Shown here: positions 8,510 to 17,366 of the stretch, piece by piece
How positions within the stretch are numbered: the stretch's first letter is position 1
How the letters are laid out: each line of letters starts with the position of its first letter
IMG/VR virus record: IMGVR_UViG_3300044846_005435
Coordinates: 1-49,981 of that record
Source: a virus
Reading direction: 5' to 3' (one strand)
DNA length: 49,981 bases
Position numbers and translations under genes: made by a program
Notes under the pieces: model-generated
Seen by the model: only the letters and a program-made list of their open reading frames with translations
Database searches by the model: none
What the model was told of the DNA's origin: nothing

Positions 8510-9113
8510 TTTTAAATCTTTAATTATCCTTGGACTAGTTTGCGTGCTTGTCTTTACTAGAGCATGTCAAGGTGGAGGAGACAAACCTGGAGAGACTATT
8601 AATATTGATGGTAAAAAGTACGAAGTGCTAAAACATGATATTGATACCTTAATAGTACCTCACAATACAATTGTTTACAAAAAAGGTAAAGACATCTATC
8701 ATGATACTACTATTTACATGGCAGTTCCTGTGTCGGTTGATACCTTGGCTATATTAAATGATTATTACGCTAAGCGAGTTTATATTGATACTTTAAAATT
8801 AGCAGATTCATTAGGCTATATTGTAGTTAACGATACGGTTTCTCAAAATTCGCTATTGGGAAGATTATGGAATGCTCAAGTTAATAAAATACAAATAAAG
8901 GAAACACTAATTGTCAAGGATTTACCAAAAAACCAAGTTTACATTGGCTTGATTGGTGGATTTGACAAAGTAAACATAGTTAATTTTGTAGGACCTTCAC
9001 TATTATTGAAAACCAAATCTGATAAGATTTACAGTTTAGGTGTTGGATATTCAGCAACAAAAACAGTTTCAATACAAGGCGGAATCTACTGGAAAATTAG
9101 ATTAAAGAAATAA
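8496..9113 (+). CDS. Membrane-anchored or lipoprotein-like protein, possible unimolecular spanin
   Basis: This 205-residue protein has an N-terminal hydrophobic segment (residues 7-22, SLIILGLVCVLVFTRAC) ending in a Cys that could be lipidated, though the lipobox is poor. The middle is charged and extended. The last ~60 residues are alternating strands with Gly and aromatics (VYIGLIGGFDKVN and YSLGVGYSATKTV), like part of an outer-membrane barrel. One anchor plus a membrane-like C-terminus would fit a u-spanin or envelope adaptor, but this is speculative. Confidence 0.68.
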   Translation: MKLLDFKSLIILGLVCVLVFTRACQGGGDKPGETINIDGKKYEVLKHDIDTLIVPHNTIVYKKGKDIYHDTTIYMAVPVSVDTLAILNDYYAKRVYIDTLKLADSLGYIVVNDTVSQNSLLGRLWNAQVNKIQIKETLIVKDLPKNQVYIGLIGGFDKVNIVNFVGPSLLLKTKSDKIYSLGVGYSATKTVSIQGGIYWKIRLKK

Positions 9114-9122
9114 CAATTACAC

Positions 9123-11075
9123 ATGACATCTAGGTTTGTAACATTATCGGATTATTGCATATTGGAGTACATGTTAACTCCACTTGGTGATGCTAGTCCG
9201 CAAATTCTAAACACCAATTATTACTCGGTTACGAATGCGCACGTAGACCTATTCCAGATCTACAACACTGATGCCTACACCGCAGTTACTAAAAACGCTA
9301 GAGGTCTAAGTGTTGTACCCATTGGAGGTTCTAAATTAGTTAGAGTTGATTTAACCGATATTCCAATCTACACCGATTATGATCCATTAATTACTGAGGT
9401 TGCTCTAAGTAATAGTTATACAAATGCTCTAGTAATGGATACTATGAGATTCCATTTTGCATCAGGTTTTAACTTTACTGAAGTTGAAAATATAGTATTG
9501 GGAGCTCGTCAGAAACTTAATAACTTGCAACAAATTCAGTTAGTAAATATTTTGATGACTGCTGCAACGGCTCAAGATCTTTTAACCTTTAATCCAAGAC
9601 CTCTATTCTTAGCTAATACAATTTACGATAAGTACATTGATATTAAAGTCCCAGCTCCAGCTTACATGGACGAAGATTTTACTCAATTTGGAACGTCTTC
9701 ATTTGAATCAGTAATTACTGACAATATTGGATTTATAAAAGGAGCACCAATAACCGTATCATTAAGCGAAGCAACCTATGAGGATTTGTATGCTGACAAT
9801 AATCAAAAATACGAAGTATACCGAGTAGTTAATTATTACGAAGGTTCAGTTCCTCAAATCAATGAATTTGATAGTTTAGGAGCAATCATTCAAGAATCAA
9901 CAGCCGGCGACTATATAGAATTTTTTGCTACATGGAACAGTGCTTTTCCAGAAGATCTTATTGCAATGTTAAATGCAAAAGGAGTAGACAATGACTGGAT
10001 TATAATTCACCAACTTCAAGTTTACGAACAGATTGGAAGTTCAATAGTTCCATCTGGTAATTTTGTAGTTTATCAGGAAGATAATTTTGATGCACCATTA
10101 AAGTACCGCCCAATATTAAATGATGCAGGTTTTGCAGTATCAATGTCAATTGACTATACTGCCAGATTACTAAATAAGAAAACCGGTGATCAAGTAATCA
10201 GAACTGGGTCAATGACCTTATTTAATCCTAATAAGTACGGCAGATACCTTGCAAAATTAGAATTAGCAAATAAACCCCAGTCAATGAAGGTTTATAATAA
10301 GATTGTCCAAAAGAATCTTGAAATAACTAATCTATTTACTGGAGCAAAACAGGCTACTCAAACCGAGACGGCTAGATCAACTAAAATTGTCTACCGTGAC
10401 CGACCTGTAAGATACGCGGTACTGGCTTATCAAAAACAGGCAAATATCAGATTAAGCCAAAAGAATGCACTATTGACAACAACTGACGGTTCAACTGATC
10501 TAGTGTTTGGTCAAGGCGAATTAACTCTGCCGATTGACCCAACTGATAACTTCATTAAGTTCACAGTCTACTCAGCTGACTTAAATAATCCGTCTAACCA
10601 AAAGACCTCAAACTTAAATGCTGGATCAAAGTATGCCCTAAATTTTGGAAAGGATGCAACCTATTCATACGAGTCAATTAATGACCCGGCTAAGGAGAAC
10701 CCTAGTGTTGGACAGATTGCATTTAGAATACCTAAAGACCAAGCTAAAAAGATACTGGACACAGCAGATTCACTATTCTACATATCAGTTATTGCTGAGG
10801 ATGGTATTGAGACACTAATGTACACTGGCAAATGGATGTCATCTAGCGAATATGCTACAATTCTTAGAGCAAATGAAGCAGCTAAGACTACGCTGATCAA
10901 CGATCCACAGGCCCAATTAAACGATCTTAAGTCTAAATATGATGCCTTGGCTGCAGAAAATGAAGGTTTAAAGAAAAGGATTAAGTCGCAAAAGTTTACA
11001 AGTGTTTCGCAAACTTCCGAAAATACTAAAAACATAAATACGGCAGCAAGTTTTAACGGGCTAGCCAATAATTAA
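9123..11075 (+). CDS. Large virion structural protein, unknown family
   Basis: This 650-residue protein has no signal peptide or membrane segment. It opens with MTSRFVTLSDYCILEYML, continues as a mostly beta-rich body, and has a C-terminal coiled coil (about residues 600-630, LNDLKSKYDALAAENEGLKK) followed by a Ser/Asn-rich tail. Its size and place between the hub region and a strongly promoted late gene suggest a baseplate, neck or tail component. I cannot assign it to a named T4 gene. Confidence 0.75.
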   Translation: MTSRFVTLSDYCILEYMLTPLGDASPQILNTNYYSVTNAHVDLFQIYNTDAYTAVTKNARGLSVVPIGGSKLVRVDLTDIPIYTDYDPLITEVALSNSYTNALVMDTMRFHFASGFNFTEVENIVLGARQKLNNLQQIQLVNILMTAATAQDLLTFNPRPLFLANTIYDKYIDIKVPAPAYMDEDFTQFGTSSFESVITDNIGFIKGAPITVSLSEATYEDLYADNNQKYEVYRVVNYYEGSVPQINEFDSLGAIIQESTAGDYIEFFATWNSAFPEDLIAMLNAKGVDNDWIIIHQLQVYEQIGSSIVPSGNFVVYQEDNFDAPLKYRPILNDAGFAVSMSIDYTARLLNKKTGDQVIRTGSMTLFNPNKYGRYLAKLELANKPQSMKVYNKIVQKNLEITNLFTGAKQATQTETARSTKIVYRDRPVRYAVLAYQKQANIRLSQKNALLTTTDGSTDLVFGQGELTLPIDPTDNFIKFTVYSADLNNPSNQKTSNLNAGSKYALNFGKDATYSYESINDPAKENPSVGQIAFRIPKDQAKKILDTADSLFYISVIAEDGIETLMYTGKWMSSSEYATILRANEAAKTTLINDPQAQLNDLKSKYDALAAENEGLKKRIKSQKFTSVSQTSENTKNINTAASFNGLANN

Positions 11076-11094
11076 TTTGCAGGAACTGGTTATG

Positions 11095-11104
11095 AATAAA
11101 TAAC
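11095..11104 (+). promoter_or_regulatory. Late promoter element (first of three)
   Basis: AATAAATAAC is 68 bases upstream of the ATG at 11173, the first of three similar elements in a 60-bp leader. Confidence 0.55.
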
Positions 11105-11117
11105 ACAATTAGCAGCA

Positions 11118-11127
11118 GATAAATAAA
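11118..11127 (+). promoter_or_regulatory. Late promoter element (second of three)
   Basis: GATAAATAAA is the second in the tandem array ahead of 11173-12711, with the weakest match at the last base. Confidence 0.45.
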
Positions 11128-11143
11128 CTTAGCAACAAAAGCT

Positions 11144-11153
11144 GATAAATAAT
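11144..11153 (+). promoter_or_regulatory. Late promoter element (third of three)
   Basis: GATAAATAAT ends 19 bases before the ATG at 11173, the spacing seen at other late genes, so it is the most likely active copy. Confidence 0.6.
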
Positions 11154-11172
11154 AAAAAAGACAAACGTTTAA

Positions 11173-12711
11173 ATGAACGGTCTCATACAAGAACTAACTA
11201 ACGAGCTCAAAAATAATTTGAGCATAAATTCTAGCATTGCATCAAAGGTTGTACTAGAATCAATCAATAATTCTCTAATGTTGGGTGTTTCACCTGAACT
11301 AGTATTTGAGAATTCTTTAACTACTCTAGAGCAATTTGCTACTGAGTTAGTAAATGAGAATATCAAAGAAGTAGTTGCAAAATTCAGAAAGATGGCAGAT
11401 AAGCCAACTAAACGTCTTCAGGACATGGCTAAGGAAGCTGGTCTTTCTATGAAATTACAGGCTATTAAAGAAGGCGAAATTTACGCAGATCCAGTAGTTA
11501 AGCACACAATTGCTAGATTAGCTGAAGCTGTTAGTAGCATGCCAGAACACAGAGCAATCCACCTTTTCTTTGAAGGTCTTGGTAAATTTTCGTATGACAA
11601 AACTGTTGCTAGTGTATTAGAATCATTAGCTACTTATGTAAACGAAAATATTGTAAAATTAGAAATCCTAAACTCAATTTTCGAAATGAGAGTAACTGGT
11701 GCAGTTCTTTACAAAGATGCTTGCGCTCTATTAGAAGAAGCCTTATTAGAAAACGTTCAAACTTCAGATTCTTTAAGAATGAAGCTTCGTTCTTATTCTA
11801 ACTTACCGGTAGTTAATCAACTAATCAATAAGATCAGCATGCACGAATCTAAAACTACTGGAACCTTTAATTTAGGTATCGGTAACGGAGACTCTAACGT
11901 TAAACCAATTATTGCTCCTTTTTACAAAGTTACAGAAAACACTGCAATCGTATTTGTTGATAATAAATTTATCAAAATTACAGAAGATACTGACCCTTCT
12001 CAAATGACTGCTGAAGAAGTTGCTGAATTTCCAGATTTCTTTGAAACTTGCGAAGCATTCAGTGCACTAAACTTTAAAGAGCACAGTACTGAACTTATTT
12101 CAACTGGTAGAAACCTAAAAGTTTCTTTTGGAATCAATGAAAACGGTACCTTAAATTTAAAGATTAATGGTGCAGTTATTGAGAACATCAACTCTATCAA
12201 ATTATCAGAGGTTTTCTTAATGGAATCTCTTAATACTCGTAATGCTTTATCTAAAGTATTTGATAACTTAGACCTAATCGTTAATCTTGAATTCGGTAAA
12301 ACTATCGTTAATGAAAGATTAGGAAAAGATTCTATTGTATTTAATTTCGGAGAAAACATTTATGTTTTTGAAAAACTTGGAGAAACTAGACTTCTTAAGA
12401 AAATGAAAGGTCTAACTTTCCACAATTACGTTCTTGAAAACTTCAAGTATGACGTAAGCGAAATGTACTCTATCCAATTAGAGGAAAGAGAAACTAATCT
12501 TAGAGCACTAGATGCTGAGAAAGTAACTATTGAGCAAAACCTTGCTAAATTAGAAACTTCAATTTCTCAAATCGAAGAAGCTTTAAAAGATAAATCTCTT
12601 TCAGCTGAATACCAAGAGAAATTAAACGAACTTAAGATGTCAATCGAAAAGAACGTTAATGCTCTTAAGAATCAGTACATTGTTGTAGATCAATCCAAAA
12701 AAAAAGCCTAA
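11173..12711 (+). CDS. Abundant late structural or scaffold-type protein, unknown family
   Basis: This 512-residue protein lies behind three tandem late promoter elements, which predicts very high late expression. Its codon choice looks more uniform and highly expressed (many CTT, GTT, GAA and AAA) than its neighbours'. The first 200 residues are helical (MNGLIQELTNELKNNLSINS), a central region (about 230-430) is strand-rich, and residues 440-505 form a coiled coil (ERETNLRALDAEKVTIEQNL). It resembles an assembly or core protein more than an enzyme. I do not recognise it; the major capsid and prohead protease genes are not otherwise visible in the window. Confidence 0.75.
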   Translation: MNGLIQELTNELKNNLSINSSIASKVVLESINNSLMLGVSPELVFENSLTTLEQFATELVNENIKEVVAKFRKMADKPTKRLQDMAKEAGLSMKLQAIKEGEIYADPVVKHTIARLAEAVSSMPEHRAIHLFFEGLGKFSYDKTVASVLESLATYVNENIVKLEILNSIFEMRVTGAVLYKDACALLEEALLENVQTSDSLRMKLRSYSNLPVVNQLINKISMHESKTTGTFNLGIGNGDSNVKPIIAPFYKVTENTAIVFVDNKFIKITEDTDPSQMTAEEVAEFPDFFETCEAFSALNFKEHSTELISTGRNLKVSFGINENGTLNLKINGAVIENINSIKLSEVFLMESLNTRNALSKVFDNLDLIVNLEFGKTIVNERLGKDSIVFNFGENIYVFEKLGETRLLKKMKGLTFHNYVLENFKYDVSEMYSIQLEERETNLRALDAEKVTIEQNLAKLETSISQIEEALKDKSLSAEYQEKLNELKMSIEKNVNALKNQYIVVDQSKKKA

Positions 12712-12734
12712 CTGAGTCAGAGGACATTACTTTA

Positions 12735-13001
12735 GTGTCCGCAACTTCAGCTAAGTATTTAACAGGTCAATCAGTTAAACTGAAATCTGGTGAAACCGTT
12801 ACGATTGTAGGAATAGACCCAGTCGGTCAAACTTACAAAGTTATGGGTACAGATAATAAGTATAGCTCAATTAAACCTGATGAGATTGAGAAGACCGCTC
12901 CGTCTAAATATGCTGATTACCAGCAGTCTGGTCCAAATCCAGAGAATCCTGAAGAACTTTCAATTAAAACAAAAGACGTAACAGTAGACCAAAACGTATA
13001 G
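12735..13001 (+). CDS. Small SH3/KOW-like protein, GTG start
   Basis: This 88-residue protein is read from a GTG 24 bases after the previous stop. Residues 8-50 (SVKLKSGETVTIVGID, then YKVMGTD) look like a small beta barrel of the KOW/SH3 type. The C-terminal third is Pro/Asn-rich and disordered. Function unknown. It may be co-transcribed with the abundant late gene before it. Confidence 0.65.
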   Translation: MSATSAKYLTGQSVKLKSGETVTIVGIDPVGQTYKVMGTDNKYSSIKPDEIEKTAPSKYADYQQSGPNPENPEELSIKTKDVTVDQNV

Positions 13002-13006
13002 TTCAT

Positions 13007-13014
13007 AGTATAAT
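13007..13014 (+). promoter_or_regulatory. Early/middle promoter -10 element
   Basis: AGTATAAT lies 21 bases before the ATG at 13036. It matches the (A/G)GTATAAT class seen before many non-virion genes here. Confidence 0.55.
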
Positions 13015-13035
13015 TACTTAAAGAACTATACATAA

Positions 13036-13851
13036 ATGGCAGACGTACTATGCTCAATTGAAGAGGCTAGAGAAAATGGCACACTTCAGGTATTCGAAAA
13101 GAAGACCAAATATCACGATTATCAATTTCTGGTAAGATCAGAAGAAGAGATTAAGTTTAACGTATCTCAAAACATCTCAACTAAACCTACTGGCGGTGAA
13201 TATTTTAAACCGCTATTCATTCCTCACTATGCTCAAAACGGCTCGCCGATGGTATTAGAAGATCTAGACCACGAAGACGTTTGGTTAGATGCAGGAGGCC
13301 ACATTGGTATTTTCGCAACTAGACTACTTACTCAATTCCCAAAAATTAAAAAGGTTTATTCTTACGAGCCATTCCACAACAATGTTGAATTTGCTGAGCA
13401 GAATATTCAAATGAATGGAGTTCAGGATCGTTGTGAAATTATTGAAAAAGCAATCGTTGCTGACGATTTAACTGAAGTAGAATTCTTTCTATCTCAAGAT
13501 TCAGGAAAACACAGTGTCCATCCAATTAGAGGTCGCCAGGTAACTAGGGTACCTGCTGAGAATATTAACACAATTATCAAAGAAAAAGGAATCACCTGTA
13601 TTAAGATGGATATTGAAGGTCTTGAATACGATATGATTCGTGCTCTAAACCAGGAAAGTTTAGATCAAATCCGATTGTTTATAGTTGAATACCATTTCCA
13701 TTACAGTTGGTTACTTGAAAATCGCTCGGCAAAATTCAATGAAGTGCTTGATATTTTCAGAGCAAACTTTGATCAACTATACGTTAATCCACGTACTGCT
13801 ACTGGTAAACATTTTATCACGCATTTCGCAGGTTTTAAATCAACCAAGTAA
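13036..13851 (+). CDS. FkbM-family SAM-dependent methyltransferase
   Basis: This 271-residue protein has the class I methyltransferase core. LDAGGHIGIFA (about residues 87-97) is the SAM-binding loop, and KVYSYEPFHNNVEFAEQNI (about 112-130) contains the acidic ribose-binding Glu. CIKMDIEGLEYDMIRAL (about 195-211) is the signature FkbM motif. FkbM enzymes O-methylate sugars and polyketides. It is followed three bases later by a glycosyltransferase-like gene, so the pair could glycosylate and methylate a virion or host-surface glycan (inference). The family call is firm. Confidence 0.85.
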   Translation: MADVLCSIEEARENGTLQVFEKKTKYHDYQFLVRSEEEIKFNVSQNISTKPTGGEYFKPLFIPHYAQNGSPMVLEDLDHEDVWLDAGGHIGIFATRLLTQFPKIKKVYSYEPFHNNVEFAEQNIQMNGVQDRCEIIEKAIVADDLTEVEFFLSQDSGKHSVHPIRGRQVTRVPAENINTIIKEKGITCIKMDIEGLEYDMIRALNQESLDQIRLFIVEYHFHYSWLLENRSAKFNEVLDIFRANFDQLYVNPRTATGKHFITHFAGFKSTK

Positions 13852-13853
13852 CA

Positions 13854-14918
13854 ATGGAAAAAAACAAATCACTTTACGCATATTTCGGAGAATTAGGGAT
13901 ATTTGATACAAATATCCCAGGTCATACATTCTATCAAATTGGACTGCTTGATTCATTATCTGAAAAGTTTAAAGTTGAAAAGTTTGACTTTTTAAATTAC
14001 ATCAGTGATACTGAAACTGCTAATTTAATTGAGCCCAAATTTCCATATCCTGATGAGATTGGCGTACTTATGGCAACTTACTCAAATTCGCTGATTGATA
14101 CTTATCAAATTAGTTATACTACAGTAATCGAAAAAATTAAGAATCGAGAGTACGATAGAATTTTCCTAAAGGCTCGATTCAGAAATTTATCAACTCTACA
14201 AAAGAAATTAAAAGATTCTCTAAAGTTTGAGAACATTATAACTATTGCATTGGCTGCTGGATATGATCCGGCAAATATTGTGATAGTTGATACTGATCTT
14301 TCCCTAAGTGAGTCATTCTTGGAAACAATCGCGGCGCTTGGATTAAGCCGTGAGATTCCATCAATTACATTACCTGGCATGAGCAAACGTTTTATTGAGG
14401 CATGTCTGGAAATTCATGAGAAAAATCAGGACAGCCGGCCTACTAATCTAATGTATTACGGTAACCTTGCATTTGATAATTACAAAGACGGTCATTCCAA
14501 GAATCCAATCATAACTGATATTATTCAGTCAATTGACTCTACTCAAATGTTTGACGGTCGACCATTTACAATGTCGATTGCTGCAAAAAAGGATTTGACT
14601 CTTGAGAACTGGATAGGCAGCATGAAGTTGGCTACTCTAATTTCAAGAGAGGATCGCGAGCTTATTTGGGAGCATTTCCAAATGTCTATGGTATCAGTAA
14701 ATGTAAGTAAGGATCTATACATTAGAGAAAAATTCATTCCAGCCAGAGTCTACGAATCTATCATATTTGGAGTGATTCCAGTTTCTTATAAATGGGGACA
14801 ACATCAAGCAATGACATTTGAAACAGTTGAAGACTTCTGGGAAATCTGTAAGTTTTTAGCCGAGTGCTCCAGAAAGGATTATTTAAAAATCTTAAGAAAC
14901 TGCGCTGATTCGCTTTAG
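13854..14918 (+). CDS. Putative GT-B-type glycosyltransferase
   Basis: This 354-residue protein starts three bases after the FkbM gene. It has no signal peptide. The C-terminal segment RVYESIIFGVIPVSYKWG (about residues 299-316) is typical of the nucleotide-sugar-binding half of GT-B glycosyltransferases, where a conserved Glu precedes a Gly-x-(I/V)-P-(V/I) turn. The N-terminal half has Rossmann-like strands. The donor and acceptor cannot be read; virion protein, phage DNA and host glycan are all possible. The call rests on the C-terminal motif and pairing with FkbM. Confidence 0.6.
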   Translation: MEKNKSLYAYFGELGIFDTNIPGHTFYQIGLLDSLSEKFKVEKFDFLNYISDTETANLIEPKFPYPDEIGVLMATYSNSLIDTYQISYTTVIEKIKNREYDRIFLKARFRNLSTLQKKLKDSLKFENIITIALAAGYDPANIVIVDTDLSLSESFLETIAALGLSREIPSITLPGMSKRFIEACLEIHEKNQDSRPTNLMYYGNLAFDNYKDGHSKNPIITDIIQSIDSTQMFDGRPFTMSIAAKKDLTLENWIGSMKLATLISREDRELIWEHFQMSMVSVNVSKDLYIREKFIPARVYESIIFGVIPVSYKWGQHQAMTFETVEDFWEICKFLAECSRKDYLKILRNCADSL

Positions 14919-14930
14919 CCTCAGGCTCTC

Positions 14931-14941
14931 GAATAAATAAT
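14931..14941 (+). promoter_or_regulatory. Late promoter element
   Basis: GAATAAATAAT is 23 bases before the ATG at 14965, in the spacer after the glycosyltransferase gene. Confidence 0.6.
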
Positions 14942-14964
14942 AAGAAATTACCATTTTTTATATA

Positions 14965-17343
14965 ATGAGTTACGTAATTTCTGCAGAAGAATACTTTGGA
15001 CAACTTAATGAAAGCGAACGCTCTCAGAATTTAATAATAGAATACTTTAAGCAGGTACCTGAAGCATTCTGGGCTAGCCTGGACGCTTTTAATCCAGAAG
15101 ACTTAATAACATGTGATCCAGTTAGAGAAGCTAGCAGCTATTCAGAGGATCAACTAGAGGAATCTAGTCAATATCTATTTTCAAACTACCAAGATCTTTC
15201 AAGATTACAAAGAGACCAGGTATTCCTAGAAGGAGCCGGGTATGATGTAGTTGAACTAACTTTAACCAAAACTTATTTTGAAAAACTATCAGCTCTTGAT
15301 GAGAGCGTGCTTAGTACAACCGGTAGTGTTATAACGTCAGTTGGCAAGTTTCTTAAGAGTATGGTCGTTGGAGATTCTCCAATGGATACAGCAGTTAATG
15401 TTATTCGTTTATTACTTGACCTAGCTGGTGCTTTACCGACTGTCCTATGGGCATCAATTGGTTTACCTGGAGCAGATATTGCAGCTAACTTGCTTTCTGC
15501 CCTACTATCACTATTCGCGAAAAAGGAACCTGATTACCTATCTGCAGTTCTATCAATACTTGCAATGCTTCCAGGTGGAGCAGTAATGAAGTTACTTGGT
15601 CCATTAGGCAAAATATTAAATCCATTAATTAAAATTTTATGTAGACCATCTTCACTGCCAGCCGAACGAGCTGCTGCTGCAATGCTTGCTAAGTCTAGTA
15701 TTATTAAATCTGGCCAAAAGGGCTTAATGCCGATGGTTGAACAATTTTTCATTAAAGCAGGAGATGCCCTAGCTGGATTCATACCTAACCTTGTTACTAA
15801 AATGGTTAAGGCAATTGGTAAGATTCTTGAATATGTACCTTTCCTAGGTGGAGCAGGCGCTAAACTTATAAAATGGGCAGATGCAATGGCTCTAACCGTT
15901 GCAAGTTGGGGTAAGAATTTTAAAGAGATTGGAGAAGAAATTGCAAAAACTGGAGAAGGTGCTCTTAAACAGTCAGCTGATTCAGCAACTAGTGCCGCCA
16001 TATCCAATGCAGAAAAACAATTAGCAGCGACTGCTCCAGGTTTGGCTAATGTCAAACTATCAGACACTATTAAAAAACAAATTGGCGATAAATTTCAAGG
16101 AGCTGATGAGGTTATCAAGGATCTAACAAAGGAAATTCAATCTGACGAAGTATACAAAAAAATTGCTGACTTGGTAGGAACCGGTAAATTAGGACAAGAT
16201 GTTTTAGACAAAGTAACCAATGCTGCGATTGTTAATAAGCTAGCAGTAAGTTCAATTGAAACTGCTACTAAGAATAAAGCAATTCAAGCCCTATTAAAAA
16301 CGTCAGGCCGATCAAGCAATCAATTAGTTAAACTTGCAAAAGCCGGCGATGTAAGCTCAGTTAAAGCCCTATTCACTGAAATATTAAGTGATCCAACTAC
16401 TCTAAAGAGTCTTTCTAAAAATGAGGTAAAAGCGCTTAACGTATTTAAAGCAAATCCTGAGTTATTTACAAAGGGCGTTAAGACTATGGCTGCAACGGAT
16501 GTCTTCATTAAGAAGGTATTAGCTAAAGCTGCACCAACTATTGCTAAACGTGTTCCAGTATTCAAAAGAATGATTGCATTTATAACTGCAATGTATTGGA
16601 AAAAATTAGGATCGTTAGACTGTATAGTTAAAGCCGGAATGGCAAAAGCTTCAAATTTATCAACAGTGGTTAGTGCAACTAACCTACTATCTACTGGAGC
16701 ACCAGCTCCAGCAAATGAAGCAATGATAGCTGAAGAAGCTACTCAAGCTAACTTAGACTCTCTAAAAACTATAAATCCAGAATTATATGATCAAGTTCAA
16801 GCTGAGCTAGCTAAAGCTGATTCAGCAACTAAAAACTATCAAGCAACCGCTAGTAAAGATGGAAAAGCTGAAGAAGCTGATCCATGTCAACAAAAAGCAA
16901 CCCTAGTTCAAGCACTTGGAGGAAACCACGTTTCTAGCACTGGAAGTTTAGGCGGTACTGCACTAATGGGAAATGATCCAAATAAATCAAAAGAATTCTT
17001 AGATAAATCAACTGACTATAGCAAAGGCGCTCTAGAAATAGTTGGAGGAGATACGGCAATTGATGTTCAACACGCTCTTGACCAGGCTGACCCAGTTACT
17101 CAAGCATATTTTTCAGATGCATGGGATTCAAAAACCGGTACAGTTAGTTTAAATACTGAAGATAAATCAAGAATGGATGATTATGTACAAGATATGGTTA
17201 AGAAAGGTATTATTAAACCTGAAGAAGCCGAAGGAATAAAAGCAAAAGCTAGAGCACTAATTGATAATGGCCAAGAGCCAAAAATTAATGTTCCGACTAA
17301 TGAAAGTTTATTTGCAATTAAACCATTTTCATTCATTAAATAA
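14965..17343 (+). CDS. Large tagged internal virion protein with hydrophobic core (possible pore/ejection protein)
   Basis: This 792-residue late protein begins with a tag ending EEYFGQLNE at residue 16, so predicted capsid-targeting cleavage is before Ser17. Residues 128-230 are strongly hydrophobic and Gly/Ala-rich (for example LLLDLAGALPTVLWASIGLP and AVLSILAMLPGGAVMKLLG), like a membrane-inserting hairpin or pre-toxin domain. The remainder is Ala/Lys-rich and helical, ending LFAIKPFSFIK. I infer an internal protein delivered with the DNA that may insert into the host membrane. It shows no clear catalytic domain. Alternative: a tail or head structural protein. Confidence 0.72.
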   Translation: MSYVISAEEYFGQLNESERSQNLIIEYFKQVPEAFWASLDAFNPEDLITCDPVREASSYSEDQLEESSQYLFSNYQDLSRLQRDQVFLEGAGYDVVELTLTKTYFEKLSALDESVLSTTGSVITSVGKFLKSMVVGDSPMDTAVNVIRLLLDLAGALPTVLWASIGLPGADIAANLLSALLSLFAKKEPDYLSAVLSILAMLPGGAVMKLLGPLGKILNPLIKILCRPSSLPAERAAAAMLAKSSIIKSGQKGLMPMVEQFFIKAGDALAGFIPNLVTKMVKAIGKILEYVPFLGGAGAKLIKWADAMALTVASWGKNFKEIGEEIAKTGEGALKQSADSATSAAISNAEKQLAATAPGLANVKLSDTIKKQIGDKFQGADEVIKDLTKEIQSDEVYKKIADLVGTGKLGQDVLDKVTNAAIVNKLAVSSIETATKNKAIQALLKTSGRSSNQLVKLAKAGDVSSVKALFTEILSDPTTLKSLSKNEVKALNVFKANPELFTKGVKTMAATDVFIKKVLAKAAPTIAKRVPVFKRMIAFITAMYWKKLGSLDCIVKAGMAKASNLSTVVSATNLLSTGAPAPANEAMIAEEATQANLDSLKTINPELYDQVQAELAKADSATKNYQATASKDGKAEEADPCQQKATLVQALGGNHVSSTGSLGGTALMGNDPNKSKEFLDKSTDYSKGALEIVGGDTAIDVQHALDQADPVTQAYFSDAWDSKTGTVSLNTEDKSRMDDYVQDMVKKGIIKPEEAEGIKAKARALIDNGQEPKINVPTNESLFAIKPFSFIK

Positions 17344-17347
17344 ATTA
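17336..17347 (+). promoter_or_regulatory. Weak late promoter-like element
   Basis: TTAAATAAATTA overlaps the preceding stop and lies 19 bases before the ATG at 17367. It departs from the consensus at the last A-A-C positions, so it is less certain than the others. Confidence 0.35.
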
Positions 17348-17366
17348 AAATAATATTACACAGATA

